Source: Candidatus Nitrotoga sp. M5
GTDB lineage: Bacteria > Pseudomonadota > Gammaproteobacteria > Burkholderiales > Gallionellaceae
Length of the DNA: 64,000 bases
Direction of reading: 5' to 3'
Assembly: GCF_927904885.1 (NCBI RefSeq)
Contig: NZ_CAKMNW010000007.1
Location: forward strand, 1-64,000
The position numbers and the translations under genes were made by a program. The number at the start of each line of letters is the position of its first letter. Position 1 is the first letter of the stretch. Positions 26,489 through 34,936 of the stretch are shown in pieces. The notes beneath the pieces are model-generated. The model did not search any database and was not told where the DNA came from. It was given only the letters and a program-made list of their open reading frames with translations.

Positions 26489-27604
26489 ATGCGAATTCAA
26501 GATGTAAAAATTGCCCTCGTTGGGCCGTTGCCACCACCTTCGGGCGGCATGGCCAACCAGACAAGGCAACTGGCTGAGCTACTGAAGCAAGAAGGGATTA
26601 ACGTAGCGCTTGTTCCAGTGAACGCGCCCTACCGTCCACGCTGCGTCGGTCGTATCAAAGGACTGCGTGCCATCTTTCGCTTGCTTCCATACTTATTTCA
26701 ACTATGGCGTACTGCAGGTAGAGTCGATTTATTTCACGTTATGGCCAACTCTGGCTGGTCATGGCATTTATTTGCAGCACCGGCGGTGTGGGCCGCAAAG
26801 TTGCGCGGCAAAGCAGTGATAGTCAATTACCGCGGTGGGGAGGCAGATGATTTTTTCACTCGGGCATTTGCTTGGGTGCAGCCTACACTGAGGCGAGCCA
26901 ATGTAATCGTCGTGCCTTCCGGTTTCCTGGAAAATGTATTTGCGAAGCGAGAGTTCACCACTCGCATAGTACCCAACATTGTAGATTTGAGCCGCTTCAT
27001 ACCTAACTATTCGCGCAAACGAAACATTTTGGCACCGCATATCGTGGTGGCGCGTAATTTAGAACCTCTGTACGACAACACCACCGCGCTTAAAGCATTT
27101 CGCATTGTGCGCGAATCTATCCCTGATGCGCATATGACGATCGCGGGTTCCGGCCCGGAACGTCAGTACCTGGAAGAGATGGCAAATGAATTTGGCTTGG
27201 CCGACGCTGTTATATTTGCAGGTCAAGTAGACAACGTACGCATGCCCATGCTTTACCACGAAGCAGATATCGCTCTTAATCCCAGCCTGGCAGATAATAT
27301 GCCGATTTCAATTTTGGAAGCATTGGCAAGCGGCGTGCCGGTGATTAGCACAAATGTTGGCGGTATACCATTTCTGGTAGAAGACGGAAAAACCGCATTG
27401 CTGGTGCCACCGCGTGATCCACAACGGATGGCCGCGGCCATCCTGCGCGTGTTGCGTGATGAATCCTTGCGAGAAAGCATGGTTCAAACTGGACTGGATC
27501 ACGCGCGGCGATTCGCTTGGGAATGCGTACGGGGTGAATTATTTTTGGCATACGAAATGGCATTAGACAGGGTGACATTGGCTGTTACCCCAGATGAAAA
27601 ATAA
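26489..27604 (+). CDS. Glycosyltransferase family 4 protein
   Basis: A 371-residue GT-B glycosyltransferase. It starts VKIALVGPLPPPSGGMANQTRQLAE, a typical GT4 glycine-rich donor/acceptor loop. Then LFHVMANSGWSWHLFAAPAVW, IVNYRGGEADDFF, VIVVPSGFLENVF and ARNLEPLYDNTTALKAF follow; the donor domain carries MTIAGSGPERQYLEE, VIFAGQVDNVRMPMLYHEADIALNP and NMPISILEALASGVPVISTNVGGIP. The sugar specificity cannot be read from the sequence. It is cytoplasmic or peripheral to the inner membrane. It sits 5 bases after one glycosyltransferase gene and 2 bases before the adenylate-forming gene, so all three are likely co-translated. Confidence 0.88.
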   Translation: MRIQDVKIALVGPLPPPSGGMANQTRQLAELLKQEGINVALVPVNAPYRPRCVGRIKGLRAIFRLLPYLFQLWRTAGRVDLFHVMANSGWSWHLFAAPAVWAAKLRGKAVIVNYRGGEADDFFTRAFAWVQPTLRRANVIVVPSGFLENVFAKREFTTRIVPNIVDLSRFIPNYSRKRNILAPHIVVARNLEPLYDNTTALKAFRIVRESIPDAHMTIAGSGPERQYLEEMANEFGLADAVIFAGQVDNVRMPMLYHEADIALNPSLADNMPISILEALASGVPVISTNVGGIPFLVEDGKTALLVPPRDPQRMAAAILRVLRDESLRESMVQTGLDHARRFAWECVRGELFLAYEMALDRVTLAVTPDEK

Positions 27605-27606
27605 AC

Positions 27607-29028
27607 ATGGCCAATATCTATACCAAATTAGTGGCGCATACCCTGTTCCCCCTGCATGAAAGGCTGATGCAACGCCCCACCTTCGATTACTTGGATGAAC
27701 TGGAAAAGAGCCAATGGCTGTCCCGCACAGAGGTAGAGCAATTGCAAATGCTCAAACTCAAGCGTCTTCTCCAGTCGGCGGAGCAACACAGTCCATGGCA
27801 TGCCGAGCACATTCGCTCAGCTGGCTTGGAGCCGCTATCTAGCATGCCGCTCACTCTTGAAGCACTGCGAAGCTTACCAACCATGACCAAACAGGATGCC
27901 ACCCGCAACATCGAGCAACTGGTTTGGCGCGACATTCCCAGTGGAGCCTATAAATATAATACTGGCGGCTCTAGCGGTCAGCCCCTGATCTTTTACTATG
28001 GACGCCTGCGCCAAGCTTCCGATGCCGCCGGCCGCCTACGTGCACGACGCTGGTGGGGCGTTGAGGTGGGTGACCGAGAAGTCTATCTTTGGGGCGCGCC
28101 GGTCGAATTGAACAAAACCGGTCGTATCAAAACGCTACGGGACCGGCTACTCAACCAATTGGTGATGAATGCTTTCGACATGTCCACGGCCAACATGAAC
28201 GTTTACATCGAAGCCATCCAGGGGTTCCAGCCCAAATGCATTTATGGCTACGCTAGCAGCTTGGCTCTACTAGCGGCACATGCCGCGGATCGCGGCATCA
28301 AGCTTAATTTACCCTCGCTTAAAGTGGTGTGTACTACTGGCGAACCGCTTTATCCGCACCAACGCAAACTTATCGAAGAAATTTTCGGTGTCCCCGCCGC
28401 CAATGAATTCGGCAGTCGCGACATTGGTTTCACCGCCCATGAGTCTCCAGACGGCCAGACGCTGCTGATGAGCGAAAGTATTATTCTCGAAATTCTTGAT
28501 AAACAAGGCAATCCGGTCGCACCCGGCGAATCCGGAGAAGCAGTCATGACCGGGCTCTGTTCCTTCGCACAGCCCTTCATCCGTTATCGCACCGGTGACG
28601 TGGTACGCTACTCCAGCGACACCTGCAAAACAGGACGCGGGCTGCACGTGATCGGAGAGGTGATGGGCCGCACCACGGATTTTGTTGTACGTTCTGACGG
28701 CACGATCATGCATGCGCTTGCAGTAATTTACGTATTGCGGGCAACAGACGGTATTGACGAGTTCAAATTCATTCAGCACGGCATTCGCGACGTAGAAATT
28801 CTGGTGGTACGAAACCCTGACTGGAGCGAGCAATCTCATGACAAAACCGTGAGCGGAATTCAAGCCCGTCTCGGCAACGACGTACGGATCGAAATACGGT
28901 TTGTGGATTCGATTCCACCCGAACTCTCGGGGAAATACCGTTACGTGGTGAGCCATGTACCACTGCAATCGGGCTTGGAGAATGCGCTCCGAGAATCTCC
29001 ACCCGCCATACAACCTGAAAAAATTTAA
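27607..29028 (+). CDS. CapK/PaaK-like adenylate-forming enzyme
   Basis: A 473-residue member of the phenylacetate-CoA ligase/CapK branch of the ANL superfamily. The ATP-binding loop is YNTGGSSGQPLIFY (about 118-131). Further motifs are CIYGYASSLALLAAHA, VVCTTGEPLYPHQRKLIEEIFG, the substrate-pocket stretch NEFGSRDIGFTAHES, and FIRYRTGDVVRY with the adenylate-contacting Asp. CapK-like enzymes in capsule loci are thought to activate a carboxylic acid for attachment to the glycan; the acid is unknown here. It starts 2 bases after the previous stop and ends 16 bases before the next start. Confidence 0.87.
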   Translation: MANIYTKLVAHTLFPLHERLMQRPTFDYLDELEKSQWLSRTEVEQLQMLKLKRLLQSAEQHSPWHAEHIRSAGLEPLSSMPLTLEALRSLPTMTKQDATRNIEQLVWRDIPSGAYKYNTGGSSGQPLIFYYGRLRQASDAAGRLRARRWWGVEVGDREVYLWGAPVELNKTGRIKTLRDRLLNQLVMNAFDMSTANMNVYIEAIQGFQPKCIYGYASSLALLAAHAADRGIKLNLPSLKVVCTTGEPLYPHQRKLIEEIFGVPAANEFGSRDIGFTAHESPDGQTLLMSESIILEILDKQGNPVAPGESGEAVMTGLCSFAQPFIRYRTGDVVRYSSDTCKTGRGLHVIGEVMGRTTDFVVRSDGTIMHALAVIYVLRATDGIDEFKFIQHGIRDVEILVVRNPDWSEQSHDKTVSGIQARLGNDVRIEIRFVDSIPPELSGKYRYVVSHVPLQSGLENALRESPPAIQPEKI

Positions 29029-29044
29029 CAAGAAAATAAGTCAC

Positions 29045-30268
29045 ATGAACCTTACCAATTTACTTGCACTCCCTTTCCGATACCGTCCTTGGCGGCCGCG
29101 GCATATGCGTCTGATCCTTAAAAATATTTCTGCACCGGCCCAGTCAGAACTCGACCATGCGACTCACCTCGCGAGCGTGATTGACTGGTTGTGCCGTGCC
29201 CAGGACATAAGGGACGGCTACCCCGATGCAGGGGGCGTTTCAGCGGGATGGAGTTTTGAAGATGGCTGGCTGCCAAGCTATCCAGAAACCACCGGCTATA
29301 TAATCGAAACCTTTCTCGCAGCGAGCAAAGTGCTGGAACGTCCTGATCTGGGGAAACGTGCTTTACGCATGATCGACTGGGAACTCTCCATACAGCAGAA
29401 TGATGGAGCGTTTCCTGGGCACTTCGGCGAAGCGGGTAGCCGCCCGGTAATCTTCAATACCGGTCAAATCATGCATGGTATGCTCGCCGGATATCTGCAA
29501 CTGGGTCGTCCGGAATGTCTGGAAGCAGCGGTCAAAGCTGGTTTATGGCTAGTACGTCAACAAGATGCCAGTGGCTGCTGGCATCGCTTCGAACACAATG
29601 ATGTACCTCACGTTTACAACACTCGGGGCACTTGGGCATTAGTGGCTACGGGCTTGATTGCGAACGAGCCAGAACTAACCCAAGCAGCGCGACGCAATCT
29701 CGATTGGGCACTCACCCAGCAAACAGCTTCGGGATGGTTTCGAACCAACGCCTTTACTCCAGACAAAGCACCATTTACTCATACCATCGCCTATGCGATT
29801 CGTGGTTTTTTGGAAAGTGGCGTATTGCTAGACGATGCACGTTACCTTTCAGCGGCGCTTGTCGCTGCACAAGGCATGGCACAGGTACAGCGCGCAGACG
29901 GCATGCTTGCCGGCACTTATACGGATAATTGGGTACCAAGCGCCAACTACTGCTGTCTCACTGGCGTAGCGCAAATGAGCCTAAATTGGACACGCTTGGC
30001 GCAAGAAGGCAGCGAGCCGGCATTTCGTGAGAACGCGCGCCTTGCAATCGGCTATGTAAAACGCACGCAGCGCCTAAGTGATGCTGATGACGCAGTGCGA
30101 GGTGGTATCGCAGGCTCCTCGCCAATCTGGGGCGATTACTCCCGTTTCGAATATCCGAACTGGTCAGCTAAATTTTTTGCCGATGCATTGATGATGGATA
30201 TGCACGATTGTGCGGTTCCTCCCGTCGCTACAAGAATTGCCAAGCCAGGAGAATCTTTACATGACTGA
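29045..30268 (+). CDS. Alpha/alpha-toroid protein of XrtA locus, unknown function
   Basis: A 407-residue protein (ATG at 29045; the frame is open upstream to 28955 but only inside the previous gene). I recognise the fold class rather than a function. It has repeated helix pairs with IDWLCRAQDIRDGYPDAGGVSAGW, the ETTGYIIETFLAASKVL repeat, QNDGAFPGHFGE, FNTGQIMHGMLAGYLQLG, WLVRQQDASGCWHRFEHN and VPHVYNTRGTWALVATGL. These are characteristic of alpha/alpha barrels as in terpene cyclases, unsaturated glucuronyl hydrolases and glycan lyases. No QW motif set or DXDD motif is obvious. No signal peptide is seen. It overlaps the formyltransferase start by 8 bases. A role in modifying or degrading the polysaccharide is the natural guess, unproven. 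Confidence 0.7.
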   Translation: MNLTNLLALPFRYRPWRPRHMRLILKNISAPAQSELDHATHLASVIDWLCRAQDIRDGYPDAGGVSAGWSFEDGWLPSYPETTGYIIETFLAASKVLERPDLGKRALRMIDWELSIQQNDGAFPGHFGEAGSRPVIFNTGQIMHGMLAGYLQLGRPECLEAAVKAGLWLVRQQDASGCWHRFEHNDVPHVYNTRGTWALVATGLIANEPELTQAARRNLDWALTQQTASGWFRTNAFTPDKAPFTHTIAYAIRGFLESGVLLDDARYLSAALVAAQGMAQVQRADGMLAGTYTDNWVPSANYCCLTGVAQMSLNWTRLAQEGSEPAFRENARLAIGYVKRTQRLSDADDAVRGGIAGSSPIWGDYSRFEYPNWSAKFFADALMMDMHDCAVPPVATRIAKPGESLHD

Positions 30269-31091
30269 TCTTTCTATCATGGTGCTATGCGGCCGCGCAC
30301 CACGACATCTTTATGTCGCAAACCGACTGTGTGGTTCCGCGCACGTAGTCGCTATCGTACAGGAAGCAGGCAGCCACTGGACTTTAAAAAAAATACTCAA
30401 GGTGCTGCGTCCAGATAACCTGTGGCGTAAAGTCTGGCGCTGGCTACGCGACCGCAAACGTTATGCTGACGGAGGTGAAGGTAAGTTTTTCTTTGGTGAT
30501 GCCGAGCCGCGACTCGATAGTCCCGAATTGGTAACTGAGGTGCCGCATATTAACCATCCGAGCGTAATCGAACTTGCCGATCGGCTGCGGCCTGACGTAA
30601 TTGCTGTATTCGGCACCTCGTTAATCAAAGGCGCGCTACTTACGCGCGGCGCTTTGGGCATCGTCAATCTGCATGGTGGCTTATCGCCCGAATACCGCGG
30701 CGCAGATTGCACATTCTGGGCGCTCTATAACGGCGAACCAGAAAAAATAGGCTGCACACTACATTTCATCGACGCCGGAATCGATACCGGCAGGTTGCTC
30801 GCTCATATTTGCCCCGAAGTGCATGAAGGCGATAACGAACTCACGCTGTTTTGGCGCGCTGTGCAAGATAGCGCTGAAGTCTACGCTGAAGCGATCGGCC
30901 GGTTTGCGCGGAACGAAAACCTGGGTGCAGCACAATCAGGTAAGGGGAAGCTATATCAAGTTAAAGATCGCGGCTGGCACCAAGAGCAGCACCTCGCACA
31001 AAATTTGCAAAATGGTTTGCTCAAAGACATACATTTAAAGAAGCGCGTGACATGGTTCTCCGTCACACCCTCCGAGAAAGAACGGAGATAA
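30261..31091 (+). CDS. Formyltransferase-family protein
   Basis: A 276-residue protein of the methionyl-tRNA/sugar formyltransferase superfamily. The catalytic triad is conserved: Asn136 and His138 in IVNLHGGLSPEYRGAD and Asp175 in FIDAGIDTGRLL. In such enzymes N10-formyltetrahydrofolate supplies the formyl group to an amino sugar or aminoacyl group. I chose ATG 30261 over the longer frame (30210) because AGGAGAA precedes it by 7 bases and the rest lies inside the upstream gene. An insertion at about 45-90 (RKVWRWLRDRKRYADGGEG) before the Rossmann core is not in Fmt. Together with the stand-alone ArnA-like decarboxylase upstream it could formylate an amino-pentose. Confidence 0.85.
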   Translation: MTDLSIMVLCGRAPRHLYVANRLCGSAHVVAIVQEAGSHWTLKKILKVLRPDNLWRKVWRWLRDRKRYADGGEGKFFFGDAEPRLDSPELVTEVPHINHPSVIELADRLRPDVIAVFGTSLIKGALLTRGALGIVNLHGGLSPEYRGADCTFWALYNGEPEKIGCTLHFIDAGIDTGRLLAHICPEVHEGDNELTLFWRAVQDSAEVYAEAIGRFARNENLGAAQSGKGKLYQVKDRGWHQEQHLAQNLQNGLLKDIHLKKRVTWFSVTPSEKERR

Positions 31092-31095
31092 ATTA

Positions 31096-32400
31096 GTGCG
31101 CGACTTATTCGTCACACTTGTCGTGTTTGGGCTTATACCCATGGCCTTGTCGCGTCCATATGTTGGCCTTTACCTTTATTCCTGGTTGAGCTACATGAAT
31201 CCCCATCGGCTTGCTTGGGGTTTCGCGACCTCCATGCCCTTTGCATACATCGTGGCAATTACGACAATAGTTAGCGTATTCACTTCAAAAGAGCCGAAAC
31301 GCATGCCATGGACACGCGAGATGACGGTACTATCCATGTATATTGTATGGATGTTGGTCACCACATATTTTGCGCTTTACTCCAATCTGGCCTCGGAGCA
31401 GTTGCTGAAAGTCATCAAAATTCAAATCATGATCTTTCTTACCCCTCTTGTAATAACCAATCGCCAACGGCTGAATGGACTAATTTGGACAATAACCCTG
31501 TCACTAGGTTTTTATGGGATAAAAGGCGGGATTTTCACGATACTAAAGGGGGGAGCATTTCGAGTCCAGGGACCGCCAGGCACTTTCATAGCCGGTAACA
31601 ATGAAATGGCCTTGGCTTTGTTAATGACTATCCCACTAATACGTTATTTACACTTGCAAGAAACACGCAAGTGGCTGAAGCAAGGATTGGGAGCGGCTAT
31701 GGTACTGACCATAATAGCAACAATCGGCTCACAATCACGAGGTGCGCTGGTAGGCGCGACAGTGATGGGCTTTATCTTCTGGATGAAAAGCCGAAATAAA
31801 TTTTTCACCAGCGTAATGATTACCGCCGCAATCGGTATTGTGGCTCTGGTTATGCCGCAAGAGTGGTATGACCGAATGTCAACCATTCAAACATATGACC
31901 AGGATGCATCAGCCTTAGGCCGAATTAACGCTTGGTGGACAGCATGGAATGTGGCTAATGCTCGCGTCACCGGCGGTGGATTTGAAATGTTCCAATATCA
32001 AACATTCCACGCATACGCACCAGAACCGTTTAGAGTCCATGATGTACATAGTGTATATTTTGAGGTACTGGGTGAGCATGGCTTTATCGGGCTTGGTCTA
32101 TGGTTATTGCTTGTATTGTTGACGTGGCGAACTGGCTCTTGGGTAATAAAGAATGCAAAACGCGACCCTGGAAAAAAATGGGCGGCGGATTTAGCCGCAA
32201 TGGGGCAAGTAAGCATGGTTGGCTTTGGGGTGGCCGGAGCCTTTTTAGGACTGTCCAATTTCGATCTCTTTTACCACCTACTGATGATTATTATTCTGAC
32301 TAAAGTAATCTTATTGAAGGAGGAAGCGCAGGCGATCAGTGCATTAAATTTATCGAAAGTAGAAACGCAAACGAACAGTGAATTGACAACTACTCGTTAA
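31096..32400 (+). CDS. XrtA-associated O-antigen-ligase-like membrane protein
   Basis: A 434-residue polytopic membrane protein of the TIGR03097 type (putative O-glycosylation ligase of exosortase A loci), related to the Wzy_C/WaaL ligase family. It has about ten hydrophobic helices; the first visible ones are LFVTLVVFGLIPMAL and FAYIVAITTIVSVF. The large periplasmic loop near 290-335 holds ARVTGGGFEMFQYQTFHAYAP and FRVHDVHSVYFEVLGEHG; its conserved histidines are those expected of ligases. The GTG start at 31096 has GGAG 10 bases before it and follows the formyltransferase stop by 4 bases. It likely attaches the finished glycan to a carrier or protein, or polymerises it. The operon appears to end here. 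Confidence 0.88.
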   Translation: MRDLFVTLVVFGLIPMALSRPYVGLYLYSWLSYMNPHRLAWGFATSMPFAYIVAITTIVSVFTSKEPKRMPWTREMTVLSMYIVWMLVTTYFALYSNLASEQLLKVIKIQIMIFLTPLVITNRQRLNGLIWTITLSLGFYGIKGGIFTILKGGAFRVQGPPGTFIAGNNEMALALLMTIPLIRYLHLQETRKWLKQGLGAAMVLTIIATIGSQSRGALVGATVMGFIFWMKSRNKFFTSVMITAAIGIVALVMPQEWYDRMSTIQTYDQDASALGRINAWWTAWNVANARVTGGGFEMFQYQTFHAYAPEPFRVHDVHSVYFEVLGEHGFIGLGLWLLLVLLTWRTGSWVIKNAKRDPGKKWAADLAAMGQVSMVGFGVAGAFLGLSNFDLFYHLLMIIILTKVILLKEEAQAISALNLSKVETQTNSELTTTR

Positions 32401-32593
32401 CCATGAAGTGCATAGTTGCATTTAATTTCTGGAGCGCTGTTACTGTAAAATAATCAAAACCACATGCTAATTAAACTAATTTACAATTGAATATATTGCC
32501 GACTTGATCAATTTGTTAACCGACATTTGATCATATTGCGAAGTTACACTCCATACAATAAACTCTTCTATATCCACCAATCTAAGAAAATAT

Positions 32594-33142
32594 ATGACAA
32601 ATACACTGAAAATTGGCCTTGTTTCAATTAGCGACCGGGCCAGCAGCGGGGTTTATCAGGACGCAGGCTTACCAGCATTGCAAGAGTGGTTTACACAAAC
32701 GCTGACTAGCCCATGGCAATGTGTCACACGTTTGATACCGGATGAACAGGCGGTGATTGAGGCGACACTCATTGAATTGGCAGATCAGGAAAAATGCCAT
32801 TTAATCTTGACTACAGGTGGGACCGGTCCAGCGTTACGCGATGTCACACCAGAAGCAACATTGGCCGTGGCACACAAGGTGTTACCTGGTTTCGGAGAAC
32901 AGATGCGTGCTGTCAGCCTGCGTTATGTACCTACGGCAATCTTATCACGCCAGCTTGGCGTGATACGCGGACAATCCCTGATTATAAATCTGCCGGGGCA
33001 ACCGAAGGCAATCAAGGAAACACTGGATGGAATTTTTGCCGCCGTGCCTTACTGTGTAGATTTGATTGGTGGACCCTACATAGAAACGAATCCAGACGTA
33101 TTAACGTCATTTCGTCCCAAGTCAGCTCAACGACAAAAATGA
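32594..33142 (+). CDS. mog: Molybdopterin adenylyltransferase
   Basis: A 182-residue Mog protein that adenylates molybdopterin before molybdate insertion by MoeA. Features: KIGLVSISDRASSGVYQDAG at the N-terminus, the catalytic loop LILTTGGTGPALRDVTPEAT (about 75-94), FGEQMRAVSLRYVPTAILSRQ, and the C-terminal LIINLPGQPKAIKETLDGIF stretch. Its length is near that of E. coli Mog (195). It is the only plus-strand molybdenum cofactor gene here; its stop codon directly abuts the stop of the converging moaC. Confidence 0.93.
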   Translation: MTNTLKIGLVSISDRASSGVYQDAGLPALQEWFTQTLTSPWQCVTRLIPDEQAVIEATLIELADQEKCHLILTTGGTGPALRDVTPEATLAVAHKVLPGFGEQMRAVSLRYVPTAILSRQLGVIRGQSLIINLPGQPKAIKETLDGIFAAVPYCVDLIGGPYIETNPDVLTSFRPKSAQRQK

Positions 33143-33622
33143 TTATGCAGCTTGCCAATGGCCTGAACGTCCACCCATTTTTTCCAGTAAGCGTATGCGG
33201 TTAATTTCCATGCCACGATCAACCGCCTTGCACATATCGTAGATAGTAAGCAGGGCGATACTTACCGCGGTCATGGCCTCTATTTCGACACCAGTGCGAC
33301 CAAACGTTTCTGCTGTGGCAATACATTCCACCGTATTGCTCTCATGGTCGAGATGAAATTCCACTGCAACACGTGTCAGATACAGTGGGTGGCATAATGG
33401 AATCAACTCAGCGGTTCGCTTACTCGCCTGTATCGCTGCAATGCGTGCTATACCCAGCACATCGCCCTTCTTTGCTGTACCTGAAGCAATCAACTCCAGC
33501 GTACTGGGACTCATTTTGATACTACCGGACGCTTTTGCGATACGCTGTGTCTCGCTCTTGCCGGCAACATCCACCATATGCGCCTGACCATCTTGATCGA
33601 AGTGGGTCATTCCATTTGTCAT
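33143..33622 (-). CDS. moaC: Cyclic pyranopterin monophosphate synthase
   Basis: A 159-residue MoaC that converts the MoaA product to cyclic pyranopterin monophosphate. It has [26 protein letters not shown] with family residues, then [30 protein letters not shown] (about 50-80) and [22 protein letters not shown] (about 110-131). The ATG at 33622 has AGGAA 6 bases before it; a second in-frame Met occurs at codon 5. It overlaps moaE by 4 bases (ATGA), and its stop touches the stop of mog from the other strand. Last gene of the minus-strand molybdenum cofactor operon. Confidence 0.93.
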   Translation of the reverse strand: MTNGMTHFDQDGQAHMVDVAGKSETQRIAKASGSIKMSPSTLELIASGTAKKGDVLGIARIAAIQASKRTAELIPLCHPLYLTRVAVEFHLDHESNTVECIATAETFGRTGVEIEAMTAVSIALLTIYDMCKAVDRGMEINRIRLLEKMGGRSGHWQAA

Positions 33623-34092
33623 GCTGATTTCCTGTCTGTATCGTTATGCCAATGTTCCATGCGTTTCACATCAGTCTCACGTGTTTCCAGCCACTGAGAA
33701 CCTTCACTGGTTTGTTCTTTTTTCCAGAATGGGGCGGCCGTTTTCAAGTAATCAATAATAAATTCACAGCCCGCAAACGCTTCACCACGATGCAATGCCG
33801 TAGTCGCAACTAGCACAATTTGTTCATTTGCAAACAATTGCCCAATGCGGTGGATGACACGAACATTAATTAAGCTCCACCGTTCAGTCGCTTCAGCAAT
33901 GATTTTATTCAGCGCCTTTTCAGTCATGCCGGGATAATATTCAAGATAAATACTCTCTATTGTTTCATCATGACTAAAATCGCGCACTAAACCGACAAAG
34001 CTAACCATGGCACCCACTTTCGAGTTTCCAGAACGCAGGGTTGCTAATTCGGAGGCCAAGTCAAAATCCTCTTCCTGTATCAAAACGCTCAT
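33619..34092 (-). CDS. moaE: Molybdopterin synthase catalytic subunit
   Basis: A 157-residue MoaE, large subunit of molybdopterin synthase, which with thiocarboxylated MoaD adds the dithiolene sulfurs. Motifs are [55 protein letters not shown] and [12 protein letters not shown], the last two holding the catalytic lysines. I chose ATG 34092 because GGAGG lies 6 bases before it; a TTG two codons upstream is only an alternative. It starts 3 bases after the end of moaD and ends overlapping moaC. Confidence 0.93.
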   Translation of the reverse strand: MSVLIQEEDFDLASELATLRSGNSKVGAMVSFVGLVRDFSHDETIESIYLEYYPGMTEKALNKIIAEATERWSLINVRVIHRIGQLFANEQIVLVATTALHRGEAFAGCEFIIDYLKTAAPFWKKEQTSEGSQWLETRETDVKRMEHWHNDTDRKSA

Positions 34093-34094
34093 TA

Positions 34095-34349
34095 TCAACC
34101 TCCAGAGATAGGTGAAAAAATGGCGACCTCGTCATTTTCGTTGATGGCGGCAGGTAACCCAGCAAACTCTTGATTGATCGCGCAACGCACGCGACTGTCT
34201 GCCAATTCTTGCGCCCATATATCCCCGCGCAAACGCAGCCATGCCAGCAGGTCCGCCAGCGTAGATGTCTCTGCTGGTACATCGGCAGTTTCGCGTGACA
34301 TCTTCAAATGTTCTCTCGGCCGACCGAAATACACTAATTCAATTTTCAT
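34095..34349 (-). CDS. moaD: Molybdopterin synthase sulfur carrier subunit
   Basis: An 84-residue ubiquitin-fold MoaD. It ends NENDEVAIFSPISGG, with the C-terminal Gly-Gly needed for thiocarboxylation. Other family signs are ELVYFGRPREHL and NQEFAGLPAA. It immediately precedes moaE. Its ATG lies inside a relic of the 3' end of mobB. A close paralogue without the Gly-Gly tail is encoded upstream at 34613-34936. Confidence 0.92.
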   Translation of the reverse strand: MKIELVYFGRPREHLKMSRETADVPAETSTLADLLAWLRLRGDIWAQELADSRVRCAINQEFAGLPAAINENDEVAIFSPISGG

Positions 34350-34425
34350 AGTAGTTCCTTGAAAAACAATTCAAAATAAATACGGCCAGTTCCTTTGGGC
34401 ATACCTATATTAAGTTATAGATAAT
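34339..34425 (-). pseudogene. Relic of the 3' end of mobB upstream of moaD
   Basis: On the minus strand the 80 or so bases before moaD read PKELAVFILNCFSRNYYEN then a stop, closely matching PKDVATFILNYCSRESHEI at the end of the intact mobB. Even the overlap is kept: in both places the (former) mobB stop lies within the first codons of the moaD start, giving an 11-base overlap. Upstream of about 34400 the similarity fades and a stop interrupts it. This shows that a mobB-moaD unit was duplicated in tandem and one mobB was then deleted. Confidence 0.8.
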
Positions 34426-34612
34426 GAGAATATCCTGGCTCTTTACTCTATATAGAATAGAGTGGTCAATCAACCTGCAACCGCCCGCAAAATAATTAAA
34501 TCCGATCATCCTTAGAACGACTCAAAGGATGAGCGGATTCACTGTTCACCAAGCGAAAAACCGCCATACGGCGCGCGAGAGTTTTTGCGATATAGAATAT
34601 ATTACGCGTAAA

Positions 34613-34936
34613 TCAAGACCATTCACTCGGTTTCATGCGTGCATGATTTGGCCTTAAGCGTGGATCATCGACCCAAAATTCTGCACAACCATGGTAATGG
34701 GCGGTGATGGCAATTTCATCATTATCGTTCAATGGTTTTGCCAGCCCGGCAAACTCCTGATTAACCGCACAGCGCACACGATCTTCGTTCATTTCTTGTG
34801 CCCATACATCTCCACGCAAACATAACCATGCAAGCAGACCGGAAAGCGTCAATGACTCTTCCGGAACATCTACAGTTTCCTGCGATATGTTTAAATTTTC
34901 TTTCGGTTTACCAAAATACACTATCTCAAATTTCAT
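34613..34936 (-). CDS. MoaD paralogue lacking the C-terminal Gly-Gly
   Basis: A 107-residue paralogue of the MoaD at 34095. By eye about two thirds of the first 77 residues are identical (shared KPKENL/RPREHL, LLAWL, LRGD, WAQE, RVRCA, NQEFAGL, NDE, AI). After EIAI the sequence departs: ITAHYHGCAEFW replaces IFSPISGG and about 30 unrelated residues follow. Without Gly-Gly it cannot carry sulfur, so it is either a decaying copy after a frameshift or has another role. The DNA near the change can be read in another frame as a remnant of the PIS-Gly-Gly end. Its start overlaps the end of mobB by 11 bases. Confidence 0.75.
   Translation of the reverse strand: MKFEIVYFGKPKENLNISQETVDVPEESLTLSGLLAWLCLRGDVWAQEMNEDRVRCAVNQEFAGLAKPLNDNDEIAITAHYHGCAEFWVDDPRLRPNHARMKPSEWS

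Noticed and set aside
28309-29031. Long minus-strand frame of 240 codons opposite the CapK-like gene
   Set aside because: It is the complement of a well-supported gene, with a Cys/His-rich random composition and no motif.
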